Counted from the first letter of the stretch, positions 9,287-18,515 are shown. The stretch is DNA of 64,000 nucleotides from Actinomycetaceae bacterium MB13-C1-2 (GCA_035621235.1 CP141731.1:310001-374000); one strand, 5' to 3'. Numbers and translations are program-made. Notes: generated from the letters alone by a model not told the origin.

Positions 9287-10474
9287 CTAACCGATTAGGT
9301 GCCTCATCGCCTGCTGGTAAAGCTCAACGAAATGGTACTCGCGACCCCCTGCCTCAGCCGCATCGAAGTCTTCGAACGAGGAACGATCCGCGAGGAAATC
9401 CTCGTACGACTCGGACGCATCCAGCGTCGGTACAGCCAGCTCTGGGATCTTCGCCTGCTCCATGAGCTCCTGAGTCTTCGGATCGGCCCTGAAAGCTTCG
9501 GCTTTCTCTTTCAACATCAGGTACATCTCCATGTTCGCGGCGGCACTCTCCCACACACCATCCGTACCCTCAGTGCGCGCTGGCTTGTAGTCGAAGTGGC
9601 GGGGGCCGTCATAACGAGGGCAATCAGGCTGCCCAGCGAACCCGTTCTCAATCAAGTCGACGGTAAAGAAGGCCGATGAGAGATCACCATGTCCGAATAC
9701 CTTGTCCTGGTCGTACTTGATGCCTGACTGACCGTTGAGGTCAATGTGGAATAGCTTGCCGGCATTTAGTGCCTGGGCGATCCCGTGCGTGTAGTTCAAA
9801 CCTGCCATTTGCTCGTGTCCGACTTCCGGGTTCAGACCAACAATGTCACCGTTGTCCAGTTCGGCGATCAGTGCCATCGCGTGACCGATGCTCGGGAGGA
9901 AGATGTCGCCGCGAGGCTCGTTCGGCTTGGGTTCTAGGCCGATCTTCAGGCCGTACCCCTTCTCCTTGATGTAGCCCGCAACCGTGTCCAGACCCTCCTT
10001 GTAGCGGTCAAATGCAGCGTTGAGATTCTTGGACGAGTCATAGTCCATCCCTTCGCGTCCGCCCCACATGACGAACACTTCCGCACCCAGCTCCGCTGCC
10101 AAGTCCACATTGCGCATCACCTTTCGCAGACCAAACCGACGAATGTCCCGATCGTTATTGGTAAGGCCTCCATCCTTGAATACCGGATGAGTAAAGGTGT
10201 TGGTCGTGACCATCGGAATCGCCATGCCGGTTTCATCTGCAGCCTTCTTCACCTTCGCAATGCGTTCCGCGCGCTCGGCGTCTGTCGCCTCGAATGGGAA
10301 CACGTCGTTGTCGTGAAATGTGAATCCGTATGCGCCCAGTTCGGCAAGCTTCCTAACCGAGTCCCAAGGATCGGGCACCTCTCTGGTGCCAACCCCGAAT
10401 GGGTCGACTGCGTTCCACCCAACGGTCCAAAGACCAAAAGTGAACTTATCGCTGGGCTGTGGTTTGCGAACCAT
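9287..10474 (-). CDS. xylA: Xylose isomerase (class I, actinobacterial short type)
   Basis: Interconverts D-xylose and D-xylulose using two divalent metals. The 395-residue protein has the catalytic His in [12 protein letters not shown] (about 54), [13 protein letters not shown] (about 90-102), the Trp-containing FVMWGGREG, and the metal site [12 protein letters not shown] (Glu and Lys about 180-183), [10 protein letters not shown] and FHIDLNGQ. The length (about 390, without the N-terminal extension of the class II enzymes) matches Streptomyces and Arthrobacter enzymes. A good Shine-Dalgarno (GAGGAA) precedes the ATG at 10474. It follows the system 2 permease by 50 bp and precedes xylB, so import and catabolism are co-expressed. 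Confidence 0.97.
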   Translation of the reverse strand: MVRKPQPSDKFTFGLWTVGWNAVDPFGVGTREVPDPWDSVRKLAELGAYGFTFHDNDVFPFEATDAERAERIAKVKKAADETGMAIPMVTTNTFTHPVFKDGGLTNNDRDIRRFGLRKVMRNVDLAAELGAEVFVMWGGREGMDYDSSKNLNAAFDRYKEGLDTVAGYIKEKGYGLKIGLEPKPNEPRGDIFLPSIGHAMALIAELDNGDIVGLNPEVGHEQMAGLNYTHGIAQALNAGKLFHIDLNGQSGIKYDQDKVFGHGDLSSAFFTVDLIENGFAGQPDCPRYDGPRHFDYKPARTEGTDGVWESAAANMEMYLMLKEKAEAFRADPKTQELMEQAKIPELAVPTLDASESYEDFLADRSSFEDFDAAEAGGREYHFVELYQQAMRHLIG

Positions 10475-10524
10475 TATTAGTTTCCTCTTCTACTGTCTTT
10501 CTACGGTAATTGTTCAACTCTGCG

Positions 10525-11727
10525 CTAAGACACGGCGCCTGTGCGACGTCGGGACGCCAGGTCCACCGCGACTGCCAAGATCACGACTATGCCCTTAATT
10601 GCCATCTGCCACGACGGATCAACATTCAGGATTGAAAGGCCCATGTTCAGGACGCCCATGACCAGAGCGCCAAGTATCGCGCCACTGATCTTGCCGACAC
10701 CACCCGAGACTGCCGTGCCGCCAATGAACGCGGCGGCGATAGCATCTAGCTCGTAAGCGTTGCCGGCTGTTGCCACCGCGGACCCGGCACGTGAAGTGGT
10801 GATGATGCCCGCGAGCGCTGCCAGTAGGCCCATGTTGACAAACACCATGAAGTCGACCCGCTTGGTGTTGATGCCCGAGAGGCGCGCGGCCTTTAGGTTG
10901 CCACCAACGGCATAGATATGGCGACCGAAAGGCGTCCGGTTCATGATGAAGCTGTAGACGATCACCAAGATACCGATGATCACCAGTACGATCGGGGTTC
11001 CGCCGGCTGACAGCGCAAGCCGCCAGGTGACAAAACCGACGCCCAGGATTATTGCGAGTTGTTGGATGACAAAAGCCGTGGTTCCAGAAACCACCGCTCC
11101 TGTCTTGACCGCCTTGATACGTGCATTCACTTGGGAGTAGACCGCCGCCACGATCGCGACGATGCCGATTACCAGAGTCACTACGTCAAGTTGTCCCAGG
11201 TACCCGAAGAAGGGCGGGAACGAACCTCCCGCAATATCGTTGAACTGAGAGGGCAGACCGGCGATGGTCTTGCCACCTAGCACAATGATCGCCAGTCCTC
11301 GGAATAACAGCATTCCACCAAGCGTGACAATGAAAGCAGGAACTCCGACGTAGGCGACCCAGAATCCTTGCCATGCTCCGATCAGTAGTCCGATAAACAA
11401 ACCGATTAGGACCGCCAGGAACCAGTTGATGCCGAAGTCCTTCATGCACAGCGCAACCACAGCGCCGACAAAGGCAACCACCGATCCAACTGATAGGTCA
11501 ATGTGTCGCGCAATGATGACCATGGTCATACCGATTGTCAACACCATAACGTAGGCGTTCTGCTTGATCAGTGCAGCAACGTTGTTGGGGTCCAGAAGGG
11601 TGCCTTTGGTCATGATTGAAAAGGCGACGATTATGAGAACCAGGGCCGCAAGAATGCCGTAGTCCCTCAAGTTTATTGATTTGCGTTGCGCCGCACGTTC
11701 GGCCCTCGCACTAATCTCACTGCTCAC
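10525..11727 (-). CDS. mmsB: Multiple-monosaccharide ABC transporter permease, system 2 (probable xylose)
   Basis: A 400-residue integral membrane permease of the same family as the one at 3381, with the same landmarks: HIDLSVGSVVAFVGAVVAL (about 75-93), GVPAFIVTLGGMLLFRGLAI, AVGGNLKAARLSGINT and ELDAIAAAFIGGTAVSGG. About ten membrane segments are visible. GTG start overlaps the stop of the ATPase gene by four bases. Because xylA and xylB follow directly, D-xylose is the likely substrate; XylH is an equivalent name used for such permeases. Confidence 0.93.
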   Translation of the reverse strand: MSSEISARAERAAQRKSINLRDYGILAALVLIIVAFSIMTKGTLLDPNNVAALIKQNAYVMVLTIGMTMVIIARHIDLSVGSVVAFVGAVVALCMKDFGINWFLAVLIGLFIGLLIGAWQGFWVAYVGVPAFIVTLGGMLLFRGLAIIVLGGKTIAGLPSQFNDIAGGSFPPFFGYLGQLDVVTLVIGIVAIVAAVYSQVNARIKAVKTGAVVSGTTAFVIQQLAIILGVGFVTWRLALSAGGTPIVLVIIGILVIVYSFIMNRTPFGRHIYAVGGNLKAARLSGINTKRVDFMVFVNMGLLAALAGIITTSRAGSAVATAGNAYELDAIAAAFIGGTAVSGGVGKISGAILGALVMGVLNMGLSILNVDPSWQMAIKGIVVILAVAVDLASRRRTGAVS

Positions 11728-13274
11728 TTTGCTTCCTTAGCCTTTTCTACGGTCATGTACTTCATGAGGACCTCCTGGTTGGCCTCATCTGCTTGAATTT
11801 CTCCGGTGATTCGCCCCTGGGACATCGTGTAGATCCGGTCGCATATGCCGAGGATCTCCGGAAGTTCCGAAGAAATGAAAAGGACTGCTTTTCCCTCGTT
11901 CGCCAGAGACTGAATGATCTGGTAGATCTCGAACTTCGCGCCTACATCGATCCCTCGGGTGGGTTCGTCAAGAATCAAGATCTCCGGATCAGTGAACATC
12001 CACTTCGATAGGACAACCTTCTGTTGATTGCCTCCGGATAACGACGATGCTGCCGTATCGATCCCGGGCAACTTGATGCTGAACTTTCCCCGGTATTCCT
12101 CTGCCACGCTCTTCTCTTTGTGGAAGTCAATGACACCGTGGTTAACAACTTTGCTAAGCCCAGCGATCGTGATGTTGTCCGTTACGCTCCGTAGAAGATT
12201 GAGCCCGCCACTCTTGCGATCCTCGGGAACATATGCGATTCGCTGTCTGATGGCTTTCGGAACCGTATCCGTCGCAACAACCTCATCGTCGATTAGTACT
12301 TCCCCAGAGATCTTTGCGCCGTACTGGCGACCAAACAGGCTCATTGCCAGTTCTGTCCGACCGGCACCCATCAGCCCTGCTAAACCAACAATCTCGCCAC
12401 GACGAAGAACGAGGTTAGCCGCGTCAACTACTTTGCGTTCCTGATCAATCGGGTGATAGACGGTCCAGTCCCTGACTTGCAGGATTTGCTCTCCGATCTC
12501 CGGTCTGCGCTCCGGAAACCTGTTGTCTAGAGAACGACCAACCATCTCGCGGATAATGTCGTCCTGACTGACTCCACCCTCTTGACCCATGTCGAACGTC
12601 CAAACGGTGCGACCGTCTCGTAAAACGACTGTTCTGTCCGCGATCTCCTCTATCTCCCCCAGCTTGTGAGAAATGATGATCATGCTGACACCCTGGTCAC
12701 GTAGCTGGCGCATTAGGCCCAACAAATGCTCAGAGTCGTCATCGTTGAGTGCAGCCGTTGGCTCATCGAGAATCAGAAGCTTGACGTCCTTCGATAGAGC
12801 CTTCGCTATCTCGACCAGCTGTTGCTGGCCGACCCCCAGATCTACTACCCGAGTCCGGGGGTCGACGTGCAGACCGACTTGGTCCAGTAATTCCTTGGCA
12901 CGCCGGTTGGTCTCATGCCAATCGACTACGCCGTGCTTGGTGATCTCGTTTCCGAGGAAAATGTTCTCAGCAACTGAAAGGAACGGGGAGAGCGCCAATT
13001 CCTGGTGGATGATTACGATTCCCCTATTCTCGGAGTCACGAATCGTCTTGAACTGACACTCTTCTCCCCCATACTCGATAGTTCCCGAGTAGGTGCCGTG
13101 TGGGTACACACCCGATAGAACGTTCATAAGGGTTGATTTGCCTGCACCGTTCTCCCCGCAAATGGCCAGAATCTCACCATTTTGAACTTCGAGCGATACT
13201 TCATCAAGAACTCGAACTCCTGAGAACTCCTTGATGATGTCCTGCATCCGCAGAACCACGTCTTCACTAATCAT
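11724..13274 (-). CDS. mmsA: Multiple-monosaccharide ABC transporter ATPase, system 2 (probable xylose)
   Basis: A double-NBD ATPase of 516 residues, exactly as long as the system 1 paralogue. It has Walker A GENGAGKST (38-46), Walker B LLILDEPTAALNDDDSE, a diverged first signature (GVGQQQLVEIAKAL), a degenerate second P-loop (GLMGAGRTELAMSLFG), signature SLSGGNQQK and Walker B LILDEPTRGIDVGAK. The near-identical landmarks and length point to duplication of the whole transporter. It sits 32 bp after the binding-protein gene and overlaps the permease gene. Confidence 0.94.
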   Translation of the reverse strand: MISEDVVLRMQDIIKEFSGVRVLDEVSLEVQNGEILAICGENGAGKSTLMNVLSGVYPHGTYSGTIEYGGEECQFKTIRDSENRGIVIIHQELALSPFLSVAENIFLGNEITKHGVVDWHETNRRAKELLDQVGLHVDPRTRVVDLGVGQQQLVEIAKALSKDVKLLILDEPTAALNDDDSEHLLGLMRQLRDQGVSMIIISHKLGEIEEIADRTVVLRDGRTVWTFDMGQEGGVSQDDIIREMVGRSLDNRFPERRPEIGEQILQVRDWTVYHPIDQERKVVDAANLVLRRGEIVGLAGLMGAGRTELAMSLFGRQYGAKISGEVLIDDEVVATDTVPKAIRQRIAYVPEDRKSGGLNLLRSVTDNITIAGLSKVVNHGVIDFHKEKSVAEEYRGKFSIKLPGIDTAASSLSGGNQQKVVLSKWMFTDPEILILDEPTRGIDVGAKFEIYQIIQSLANEGKAVLFISSELPEILGICDRIYTMSQGRITGEIQADEANQEVLMKYMTVEKAKEAK

Positions 13275-13306
13275 GGAATCACTGGACCTAAGGTCGTTTC
13301 TTGTCG

Positions 13307-14470
13307 CTACTTCAGATCGTCTTCGGTGTAGAAGCCGGAACCGATCAGTAGTTCCTCTACGTTGTCCTTCGTAACTACAACCGGATCAAGCAGGTACGAG
13401 GGAACAACCTTGCGTCCGTTGTCGTAGGTCTCGGTGTCAGTGACCTCAACCTCGCCACAGGTAGCAATTTCTTTGACCATGATCGCAACACGATCCCCCA
13501 GAGCGCGGGTATCCTTCCAGACAGTCATTGACTGCTTGCCCGCAAGAATATTGACAACGTTGGCCTGGTCGGCGTCCTGACCGGTCAGAACCGGGTACTC
13601 ATCACCAGGCACATATCCGTCAGCCTCCAGAGCTTGCGCGATTCCCAGTGCGAGGGAGTCGTTCGGGGACAAGACCACGTCGACCTTCTTATCGCGGTAG
13701 TTGGAGTTCAGTCGAACCTCCATTTCATCCTGGGCGGCAGAGCCGTCCCAGCCAAGGATGCCGATTGACTGCCAGTCATCAACGGTCGCAGGAGCCTTGC
13801 CGGAGGGAACCTCAATTACGCCAGACTCAATGTATGGAGAAACGATGTCCCATGCGCCTTTGAAGAAGTACTTGGCGTTGTTGTCATCTGGCGAACCGGC
13901 AAAGGGCTCAAGGTAGATGGGGCCAGTTGCGTTGTCGAGGTCAAGAGCCTCAACGATGTACTCGCCCTGAAGGGTTCCGACCTTCTCGTTATCAAATGTT
14001 GCGTAGTAGTCAACCGCCTCAGTCTCACGGATCAAGCGGTCATACGCGATAACTGGGATTCCCTTGTCGGCGGCGGTCGTAAGAACCGGATCGAGTGCTT
14101 CACCGTCGATCGAGGCCACAACTAGAATCTCCGCGCCGTTGTTGATCATGTTCTCGATCTGAGAGATCTGCTGGTCTACCTTGTTGTCCGCATACTGAAG
14201 GTCGACCTTGAATCCGTCTGCCTCAAGGAGTTCCTTCAGGTGAGCGCCGTCTCGGTTCCAACGTTCAAGGGACTTGGTCGGCATTGCAACGCCGATGAGG
14301 GCGTCTGAGGCATATGCGCAGGAGCCATCACCTTCGGAGCTTTCCTCAGTCGTTGTACCCTCCGACTCGGGAGCAGTGGTCCCGCCACGGTCTGCAGAGC
14401 AGCCAACCGTTCCAGCGGCTAGAGCGAATGTCGCAGCACCTAGGGCCGCGATCTTCATGACTTTCTTCAT
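13307..14470 (-). CDS. chvE: ChvE-type sugar-binding lipoprotein, system 2 (probable xylose)
   Basis: Surface-anchored binding lipoprotein of the second transporter, 387 residues. The signal peptide (MKKVMKIAALGAATFALAAG) ends in a TVGC lipobox (Cys about 24). A short acidic/Thr linker precedes the binding fold with GVAMPTKSLERW, VIAYDRLIRETEAVDYYATF, PFAGSPDDNNAKYFFKGAWD and LTGQDADQANV. It aligns along its whole length with the binding protein at 6200 but differs around the presumed ligand pocket (for example YATFDNEKVG against YVSFDNYLVG), so the two may prefer different sugars. AAGGAA precedes the ATG. Operator-like repeats lie upstream. Confidence 0.93.
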   Translation of the reverse strand: MKKVMKIAALGAATFALAAGTVGCSADRGGTTAPESEGTTTEESSEGDGSCAYASDALIGVAMPTKSLERWNRDGAHLKELLEADGFKVDLQYADNKVDQQISQIENMINNGAEILVVASIDGEALDPVLTTAADKGIPVIAYDRLIRETEAVDYYATFDNEKVGTLQGEYIVEALDLDNATGPIYLEPFAGSPDDNNAKYFFKGAWDIVSPYIESGVIEVPSGKAPATVDDWQSIGILGWDGSAAQDEMEVRLNSNYRDKKVDVVLSPNDSLALGIAQALEADGYVPGDEYPVLTGQDADQANVVNILAGKQSMTVWKDTRALGDRVAIMVKEIATCGEVEVTDTETYDNGRKVVPSYLLDPVVVTKDNVEELLIGSGFYTEDDLK

Positions 14471-14866
14471 TGACTCGTTTCCTTGTTTGAGCTTTATGGT
14501 GAGCGCTTCACCGGGGTCTGTTATCTCAGGGCCGTCCCCACCCGCATCGGCTAGGACAAGCCGCCAACAACGGTCTTCTTCGGCCTCCCTTCAGACTCAC
14601 GTTGTCCGGCCGGACGACTCCGCTTCGAGTCGTCACCGTTTGTATGTCTATGAACCGTCTTTGTTCAACGCCAAAACTATTCTTTGTTCAACGCCAAAAC
14701 TATATGCGTGGATAGAGCACGTCAACCTGTTTCGAGAGAATTGATGCTCGCTGAACGTAACGAAGGGAGCACCGTCGTGGATCAACGACAGGCGAAGCCT
14801 GAAAATACGGGGTTTCCGAACGAAATAACCACCGAAAACCAAAAGGTTACAGTTTGGTTACTGCGA
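14471..14866. other. Regulatory intergenic region between the ROK repressor and transporter system 2
   Basis: The 396-bp gap contains no supportable gene. Near the chvE start there is GGTGA-N5-TCACC (14498-14512), a small perfect inverted repeat. At 14658-14703 is an exact tandem 23-bp repeat, listed separately. The promoter of the chvE-mmsA-mmsB-xylA-xylB unit must lie here. Confidence 0.7.
14658..14703 (-). promoter_or_regulatory. Exact tandem 23-bp repeat, probable XylR (ROK) operator
   Basis: Two abutting identical 23-bp copies (14658-14680 and 14681-14703). Read on the minus strand each holds TAGTTT, a seven- to eight-base centre, and GAACAAAG. This resembles the TTAGTTTG...CAACAAACTAA operators of XylR proteins of the ROK family. 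It lies about 190-230 bp upstream of the chvE start and about 165 bp after the ROK gene. The assignment to this regulator is inference from proximity and half-site likeness. Confidence 0.6.
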
Positions 14867-16129
14867 TCAGTTGAGCTTTACTCCAACACCGTCAGGATCA
14901 ATCAAACGATCCTGAATTGCCCTGAGCGCAGCACCCCTGGCGGCAAGGTGACCTTGCTGCTCAACAATGAGCACCTGGATTTCCTCGGGTTTTACGACCA
15001 GAAGTCGGGAGTCCAGTTCCTTGCGTAATGCGGGCATTAGCCACTGTGCAACCGGCTTCGTCGCATTGCCCAGAACAACAGTGAGAATGTCCAAGAGCTT
15101 GATTGCGTTGGCAAGCGCTATCCCAAATGCCCGACCAGCCCTCTCAATGGCTTCATGGGCTTTTGCGTCACCCGCCTCCAACCGACGGGCCATTTCGGCC
15201 GGACCGAGCCGCCAGTTAATGTCGGAGGCAGCTGCCATCGAGCGCCACCCCGCGTATGTTTCCAGGCAACCTCGGGCACCACAGTGGCAAAGCGGACCCT
15301 CTGGATCCACCGACGTATGCCCGATCTCGCCAGCCCAGCCACACTGGCCGGTCATTTTCGACCCGTCGACAAATATCGCTCCACCAATGCCGGTATCCAC
15401 AGACAGGTATATGAACGAGGAAGGGGCAACTCCATCCGCTTCCAGTTCGATGGCCGCGCATACCGCTTGGAGGTCTGCATCGTTATACGTGGAGACCGGG
15501 CACCCCTCAATGCCCTCGATGTTCATTAGCCCGAAAGGTTCGACATTTCTCCAGTTCAGGTTAGGGGCATAAATAACAGTTCCAGATGGTGCATCGACAA
15601 TTCCGGGGATTCCTAAAACAACCCCAGCAAGTTCGATAATCCCCTGTTCACGCAGATTTCTAACTAGCTCGTTGGCATGCCGACCAAGTTCGGTAAGTAC
15701 CTGTTGCGGGTCCGACCTCGCGAAGTCGCCCTCTACGGCAAATGAATCAATGACCTCACCGGAGAGATCTATGGCCATTCCCTGCATGTGGTCAACGTTG
15801 ACCTCAAGTCCGATGCCAACAACCACCCGAGACGAGGGGAAGAGTGGCGTCGATGGGCGACCCTGCTTCTGCAGTCCATTGGGCGCCTCCTCCTCCACTA
15901 GTCCCGCGTCAAGAAGATCCTTGACGAGACGCGAGACCGTAGCACGCGTAAGTCCTGTGCGCGCCGCGACATCTGCCCGACTAAGCCCACCGCCCGCAGC
16001 AAAAATCTCAGAGAGTACCAGGGAGAGGTTTGAGGACCGAACGGAGGTCTGATCTACCGCGTTGGCTCCTGTTGCGGCGGTCCCGCGCATTGAGGTAGAC
16101 CATGTGCCGACAGGCGTAGTCTTCCGCAC
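14867..16129 (-). CDS. ROK-family transcriptional repressor, XylR-like
   Basis: Sugar-responsive DNA-binding repressor of 420 residues. The N-terminal winged helix-turn-helix is LSRADVAARTGLTRATVSRL (about 49-68). The ROK sugar-kinase-like domain follows with GIPGIVDAPSGTVIYAPNLN (about 175-195), SVDTGIGGAIFVDGS and the zinc motif CHCGARGCLE (about 280-290). The lack of a full kinase phosphate loop at the start of the domain is normal in repressors. I use the GTG at 16129 because GGGAGG lies seven bases before it. It is upstream of and co-oriented with the xylose transport and catabolism genes, which makes xylose or xylose-derived signalling the likely role. Confidence 0.9.
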   Translation of the reverse strand: MRKTTPVGTWSTSMRGTAATGANAVDQTSVRSSNLSLVLSEIFAAGGGLSRADVAARTGLTRATVSRLVKDLLDAGLVEEEAPNGLQKQGRPSTPLFPSSRVVVGIGLEVNVDHMQGMAIDLSGEVIDSFAVEGDFARSDPQQVLTELGRHANELVRNLREQGIIELAGVVLGIPGIVDAPSGTVIYAPNLNWRNVEPFGLMNIEGIEGCPVSTYNDADLQAVCAAIELEADGVAPSSFIYLSVDTGIGGAIFVDGSKMTGQCGWAGEIGHTSVDPEGPLCHCGARGCLETYAGWRSMAAASDINWRLGPAEMARRLEAGDAKAHEAIERAGRAFGIALANAIKLLDILTVVLGNATKPVAQWLMPALRKELDSRLLVVKPEEIQVLIVEQQGHLAARGAALRAIQDRLIDPDGVGVKLN

Positions 16130-16170
16130 GCTCGACCTCCCTTCCCACGCATTTTAGCGCTCTGAAACGC

Positions 16171-16208
16171 AAAGGCCGGGACACCACTATGTGGAACTCC
16201 CGGCCTCT
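16171..16208 (-). terminator. Hairpin terminator after rpmG
   Basis: Arms GGCCGGGA (16174-16181) and TCCCGGCC (16198-16205) with an inner CCAC/GTGG stem. On the minus strand the hairpin follows the rpmG stop by about 30 bases and is followed by TTTGCGTTT. It separates rpmG from the ROK gene. Confidence 0.8.
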
Positions 16209-16235
16209 TGCGTCTACTGCGTCTATAGCAGGTTC

Positions 16236-16406
16236 TTAACGCGTCTCACGGTGCACGGTCGAAGTCCTGCAACGCGGGCAGTACTTCTTCAGCTCAAGAC
16301 GATCCGGGGTGTTGCGACGGTTCTTCTTGGTGATGTAGTTACGCTCTTTGCAATCAGAGCACGCCATGGTGATCTTGGGACGTACGTCGGCAGATTTGCT
16401 AGCCAC
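16236..16406 (-). CDS. rpmG: 50S ribosomal protein bL33, zinc-binding form
   Basis: A 56-residue protein of the large ribosomal subunit. The sequence starts [20 protein letters not shown] and contains two CxxC pairs (CSDC and CPRC), which mark the zinc-containing form of bL33. The N-terminal AVRPKIT-like and the C-terminal TVHRETR are family-typical. Start is GTG at 16406 with GTGAGGAAA before it. The order tRNA-Thr, tRNA-Met, rpmG is conserved in actinobacteria such as mycobacteria. Confidence 0.95.
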   Translation of the reverse strand: MASKSADVRPKITMACSDCKERNYITKKNRRNTPDRLELKKYCPRCRTSTVHRETR

Positions 16407-16518
16407 AATGTTTCCTCACGCTTCTAACTTGTTCACCCGGACGGGGTGAACAGACCGAAGAGATTTTATCTCGATCTGTTCTGCGTTCCTCAGTTGAGTG
16501 AGGGATTACGCAGCGTCG

Positions 16519-16592
16519 TAGCGGGGGGGAGACTCGAACTCCCGACCTTACGATTATGAGTCGTACGCTCTAACCGGCTGAGCTACCCCGCC
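16519..16592 (-). tRNA. tRNA-Met (CAT)
   Basis: The minus strand folds as a tRNA: acceptor GGCGGGG, D-arm GCTCAGCCGGTTAGAGC, anticodon loop with CAT (ACTCATAAT), T-arm GGGAG-TTCGAGT-CTCCC, discriminator A. The acceptor has a G-U pair at 1-72 and no CCA is encoded. The first pair and the surrounding cluster fit an elongator methionine tRNA rather than the initiator, which would have a mismatch at 1-72. Confidence 0.93.
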
Positions 16593-16622
16593 ATGATCAA
16601 CCCGGCGTACCGGCAAGACCAG

Positions 16623-16695
16623 AGCCCCGAAAGGGAATTGAACCCTTGACCTTCTCCTTACCATGGAGACGCTCTGCCGACTGAGCTATCGGGGC
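16623..16695 (-). tRNA. tRNA-Thr (GGT)
   Basis: On the minus strand: acceptor GCCCCGA / TCGGGGC, D-arm AGCTCAGTCGGCAGAGC, anticodon stem TCTCC/GGAGA with loop ATGGTAA giving anticodon GGT, T-arm AGGG-TTCAATT-CCCT. It lies 30 bp from tRNA-Met in the same orientation, so both are probably in one transcript with rpmG. Confidence 0.95.
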
Positions 16696-16780
16696 GACTA
16701 AAGAACTGTACTTGGAGCGGGTCACTTGCTGCAAACCTACGGGCGCCTCGTGCGTGAAATCACAGGTAAACAGGCCGGAA

Positions 16781-17503
16781 CTAGCCGGTCAAGAGTTCAT
16801 TCTCTTCGCTTTCCTCAGGCACTTCACTTGCTCTCTTCCGCAGTCTGGAACTGATACGACTCAAGCCCTCGGGCGTTATCCCTAGGTACTGCGCGATGTG
16901 CCGCTGCTGCACCGCCGCAACAACCTCGGGTTGTTCTTCAAGCATCAGCTCATACCGTGCCTGCGGCGGCAGTGTCATTTGGCGCCTGAGCTTCTGGACG
17001 AAACGGGCGGTGGCGACGGCAGTGGTTGAGGAAATCAACTGGGCCCATGCAACTTCTCGTTCCGCCAGCTTGGCCAACTGCCGCGTATCGAAGCGGGCGA
17101 CGAGGTATTCGGTGAGGGCGCTTGCACTGTGGGTGGGCGTCTCACCCATCAACTGACTGCGTATTTCCTCGTTCATGTTCATCGAGAGGGGCGGAACATG
17201 ATCGTATGGGTCAGAGAAGATCAGGTGCAGGCCCGTACTCCCCAACATCTCCTGAGGTCCAATAAAGCCGAGTATGACCTCGTTATGCCCCTTGGACACA
17301 CTCATTTGACCGAAACCTTGGAGCACTAGGTAGACGTAGGGATGATACTCGCCCTCGACGTAGAACTGGTCCCCCGCCTTGCCCTGCACCAGGACAGTAG
17401 ATGAAAGCAACTCCTCGGCGTTCCGCAGGTCAACGCCTGCGGTCTGATCCATGAACTTGACGATTTTGTCAAAGAACTGGGGCGGACAGGGTTCTATGCG
17501 CAC
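16781..17503 (-). CDS. Crp/Fnr-family transcriptional regulator
   Basis: A 240-residue regulator with an N-terminal cyclic-nucleotide-binding-like beta roll (GDQFYVEGEYHPYVYLVLQGFG about 59-80, then GFIGPQEMLGSTGLHL) and a C-terminal helix-turn-helix RHIAQYLGITPEGLSRISSR (about 200-219). The RxS phosphate-binding motif of true cAMP receptors is not evident and there are no clustered cysteines for an Fe-S centre as in Fnr, so the effector is unknown. It is a single gene next to the tRNA cluster and I see no partner gene. The start is not firmly fixed. Confidence 0.82.
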   Translation of the reverse strand: MRIEPCPPQFFDKIVKFMDQTAGVDLRNAEELLSSTVLVQGKAGDQFYVEGEYHPYVYLVLQGFGQMSVSKGHNEVILGFIGPQEMLGSTGLHLIFSDPYDHVPPLSMNMNEEIRSQLMGETPTHSASALTEYLVARFDTRQLAKLAEREVAWAQLISSTTAVATARFVQKLRRQMTLPPQARYELMLEEQPEVVAAVQQRHIAQYLGITPEGLSRISSRLRKRASEVPEESEENELLTG

Positions 17504-17757
17504 CGCTTCCCCCTCGACTCCCCCTCCATGTTTCGACTGTCTCGGACTACTAACATCGAGCGTTGGCCACGATTCAACGCGCTGGTCACCCTTTTAAACC
17601 TCGCTTCAATGCGTGCGCCCTCAACTACGTCTCGGGTCGAAGCTATCAACTGTTAGGTACAAGGTTACCGTCGGGAAGGTAAATTTCATTTGGGGTTTCA
17701 ATCACGTATAAATATGCCGACTAGCCTTGTTCAGTCGCGCGTTTACACACATCGGCA

Positions 17758-17783
17758 CCGGGTCGTGCTCAGCACCGACCCGG
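17758..17783 (-). terminator. Hairpin terminator after tRNA-Tyr
   Basis: CCGGGTCG (17758-17765) and CGACCCGG (17776-17783) form an eight-pair stem that extends with TGC/GCA across a one-base bulge. It begins ten bases past the 3' end of the tRNA-Tyr on the minus strand. Confidence 0.7.
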
Positions 17784-17793
17784 CCCTCTAAGG

Positions 17794-17875
17794 TGGCGGA
17801 TGAGGGATTTGAACCCCCGAAGCATTCCGCGGCTGATTTACAGTCAGCTCCCTTTGGCCACTCGGGCAATCCGCC
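17794..17875 (-). tRNA. tRNA-Tyr (GTA)
   Basis: A class II tRNA on the minus strand, 82 bases without CCA: acceptor GGCGGAT / ATCCGCC with discriminator A, anticodon stem-loop CTGACTGTAAATCAG with anticodon GTA, a long variable arm, and T-arm GGGGG-TTCAAAT-CCCTC. It stands alone, followed by its own hairpin. Confidence 0.95.
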
Positions 17876-18012
17876 TTACACCAATAACTTGGTGCCGTGG
17901 AAGAATATCACCAGCGCGGCTCCAGCTTCAATCTGAGAGGGCCAAATGTGAGCCACCCGTGCATACTGGAGTCAGTAGACGTCCGAGAAACCAAGAATAA
18001 AGGAGCATTGAC

Positions 18013-18507
18013 GTGTCCGATTCCTCATTTGACGTGGTCTCAAAACTGGACATGCAAGAGGTGGACAACGCGGTCAACCAGGCGGCGAAAGAAGTGAACC
18101 AGAGATACGACTTTAAGGGAGTAGAAGCCAAAATCTCCCTTGTGGGTGAGACCATTGTTATGGAGGCGAACACACCGGAGCGCGTGTACGCAATCCTCGA
18201 CGTATTGCAGTCAAAGTTGATTCGTCGAGGCGTCTCGCTCAAGGCTCTCGACACCAAGGATCGGGAGCCGGCCGCGTCCGGTAAAATCTACCGTTACGCC
18301 GTCCCACTTCTTGAGGGAATCACTCAGGATAACGCGAAGAAAATCACGAAACTGATCCGCGATGAGGGACCCAGGGGTGTCAAGGCGCAAATCCAGGGCG
18401 ACGAGGTTCGTGTCTCCTCAAAGTCCAGGGATGACCTTCAGGCGATTATCGCCCTGTTGAAAAACGCTGACCTGGACGTGGCACTGCAGTTTGTGAACTA
18501 CAGGTAG
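18013..18507 (+). CDS. yajQ: YajQ-family nucleotide-binding protein
   Basis: A 164-residue cytosolic protein of the YajQ (UPF0234) family. Landmarks are [20 protein letters not shown] at the N-terminus, [11 protein letters not shown] (about 31-41), [14 protein letters not shown] (about 90-103) and the C-terminal QFVNYR. Family members bind nucleotides, and one member binds cyclic di-GMP; the cellular role in actinobacteria is not established. The start is a GTG at 18013 following AAAGGAG. It is the only plus-strand gene between positions 1 and 39,000 in the window. Confidence 0.93.
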   Translation: MSDSSFDVVSKLDMQEVDNAVNQAAKEVNQRYDFKGVEAKISLVGETIVMEANTPERVYAILDVLQSKLIRRGVSLKALDTKDREPAASGKIYRYAVPLLEGITQDNAKKITKLIRDEGPRGVKAQIQGDEVRVSSKSRDDLQAIIALLKNADLDVALQFVNYR

Positions 18508-18515
18508 AGCAGAGG

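Noticed and set aside
15118-15572. Plus-strand frames inside the ROK gene
   Set aside because: Antisense shadows of a well supported gene, Arg/Ser-rich composition typical of false frames.
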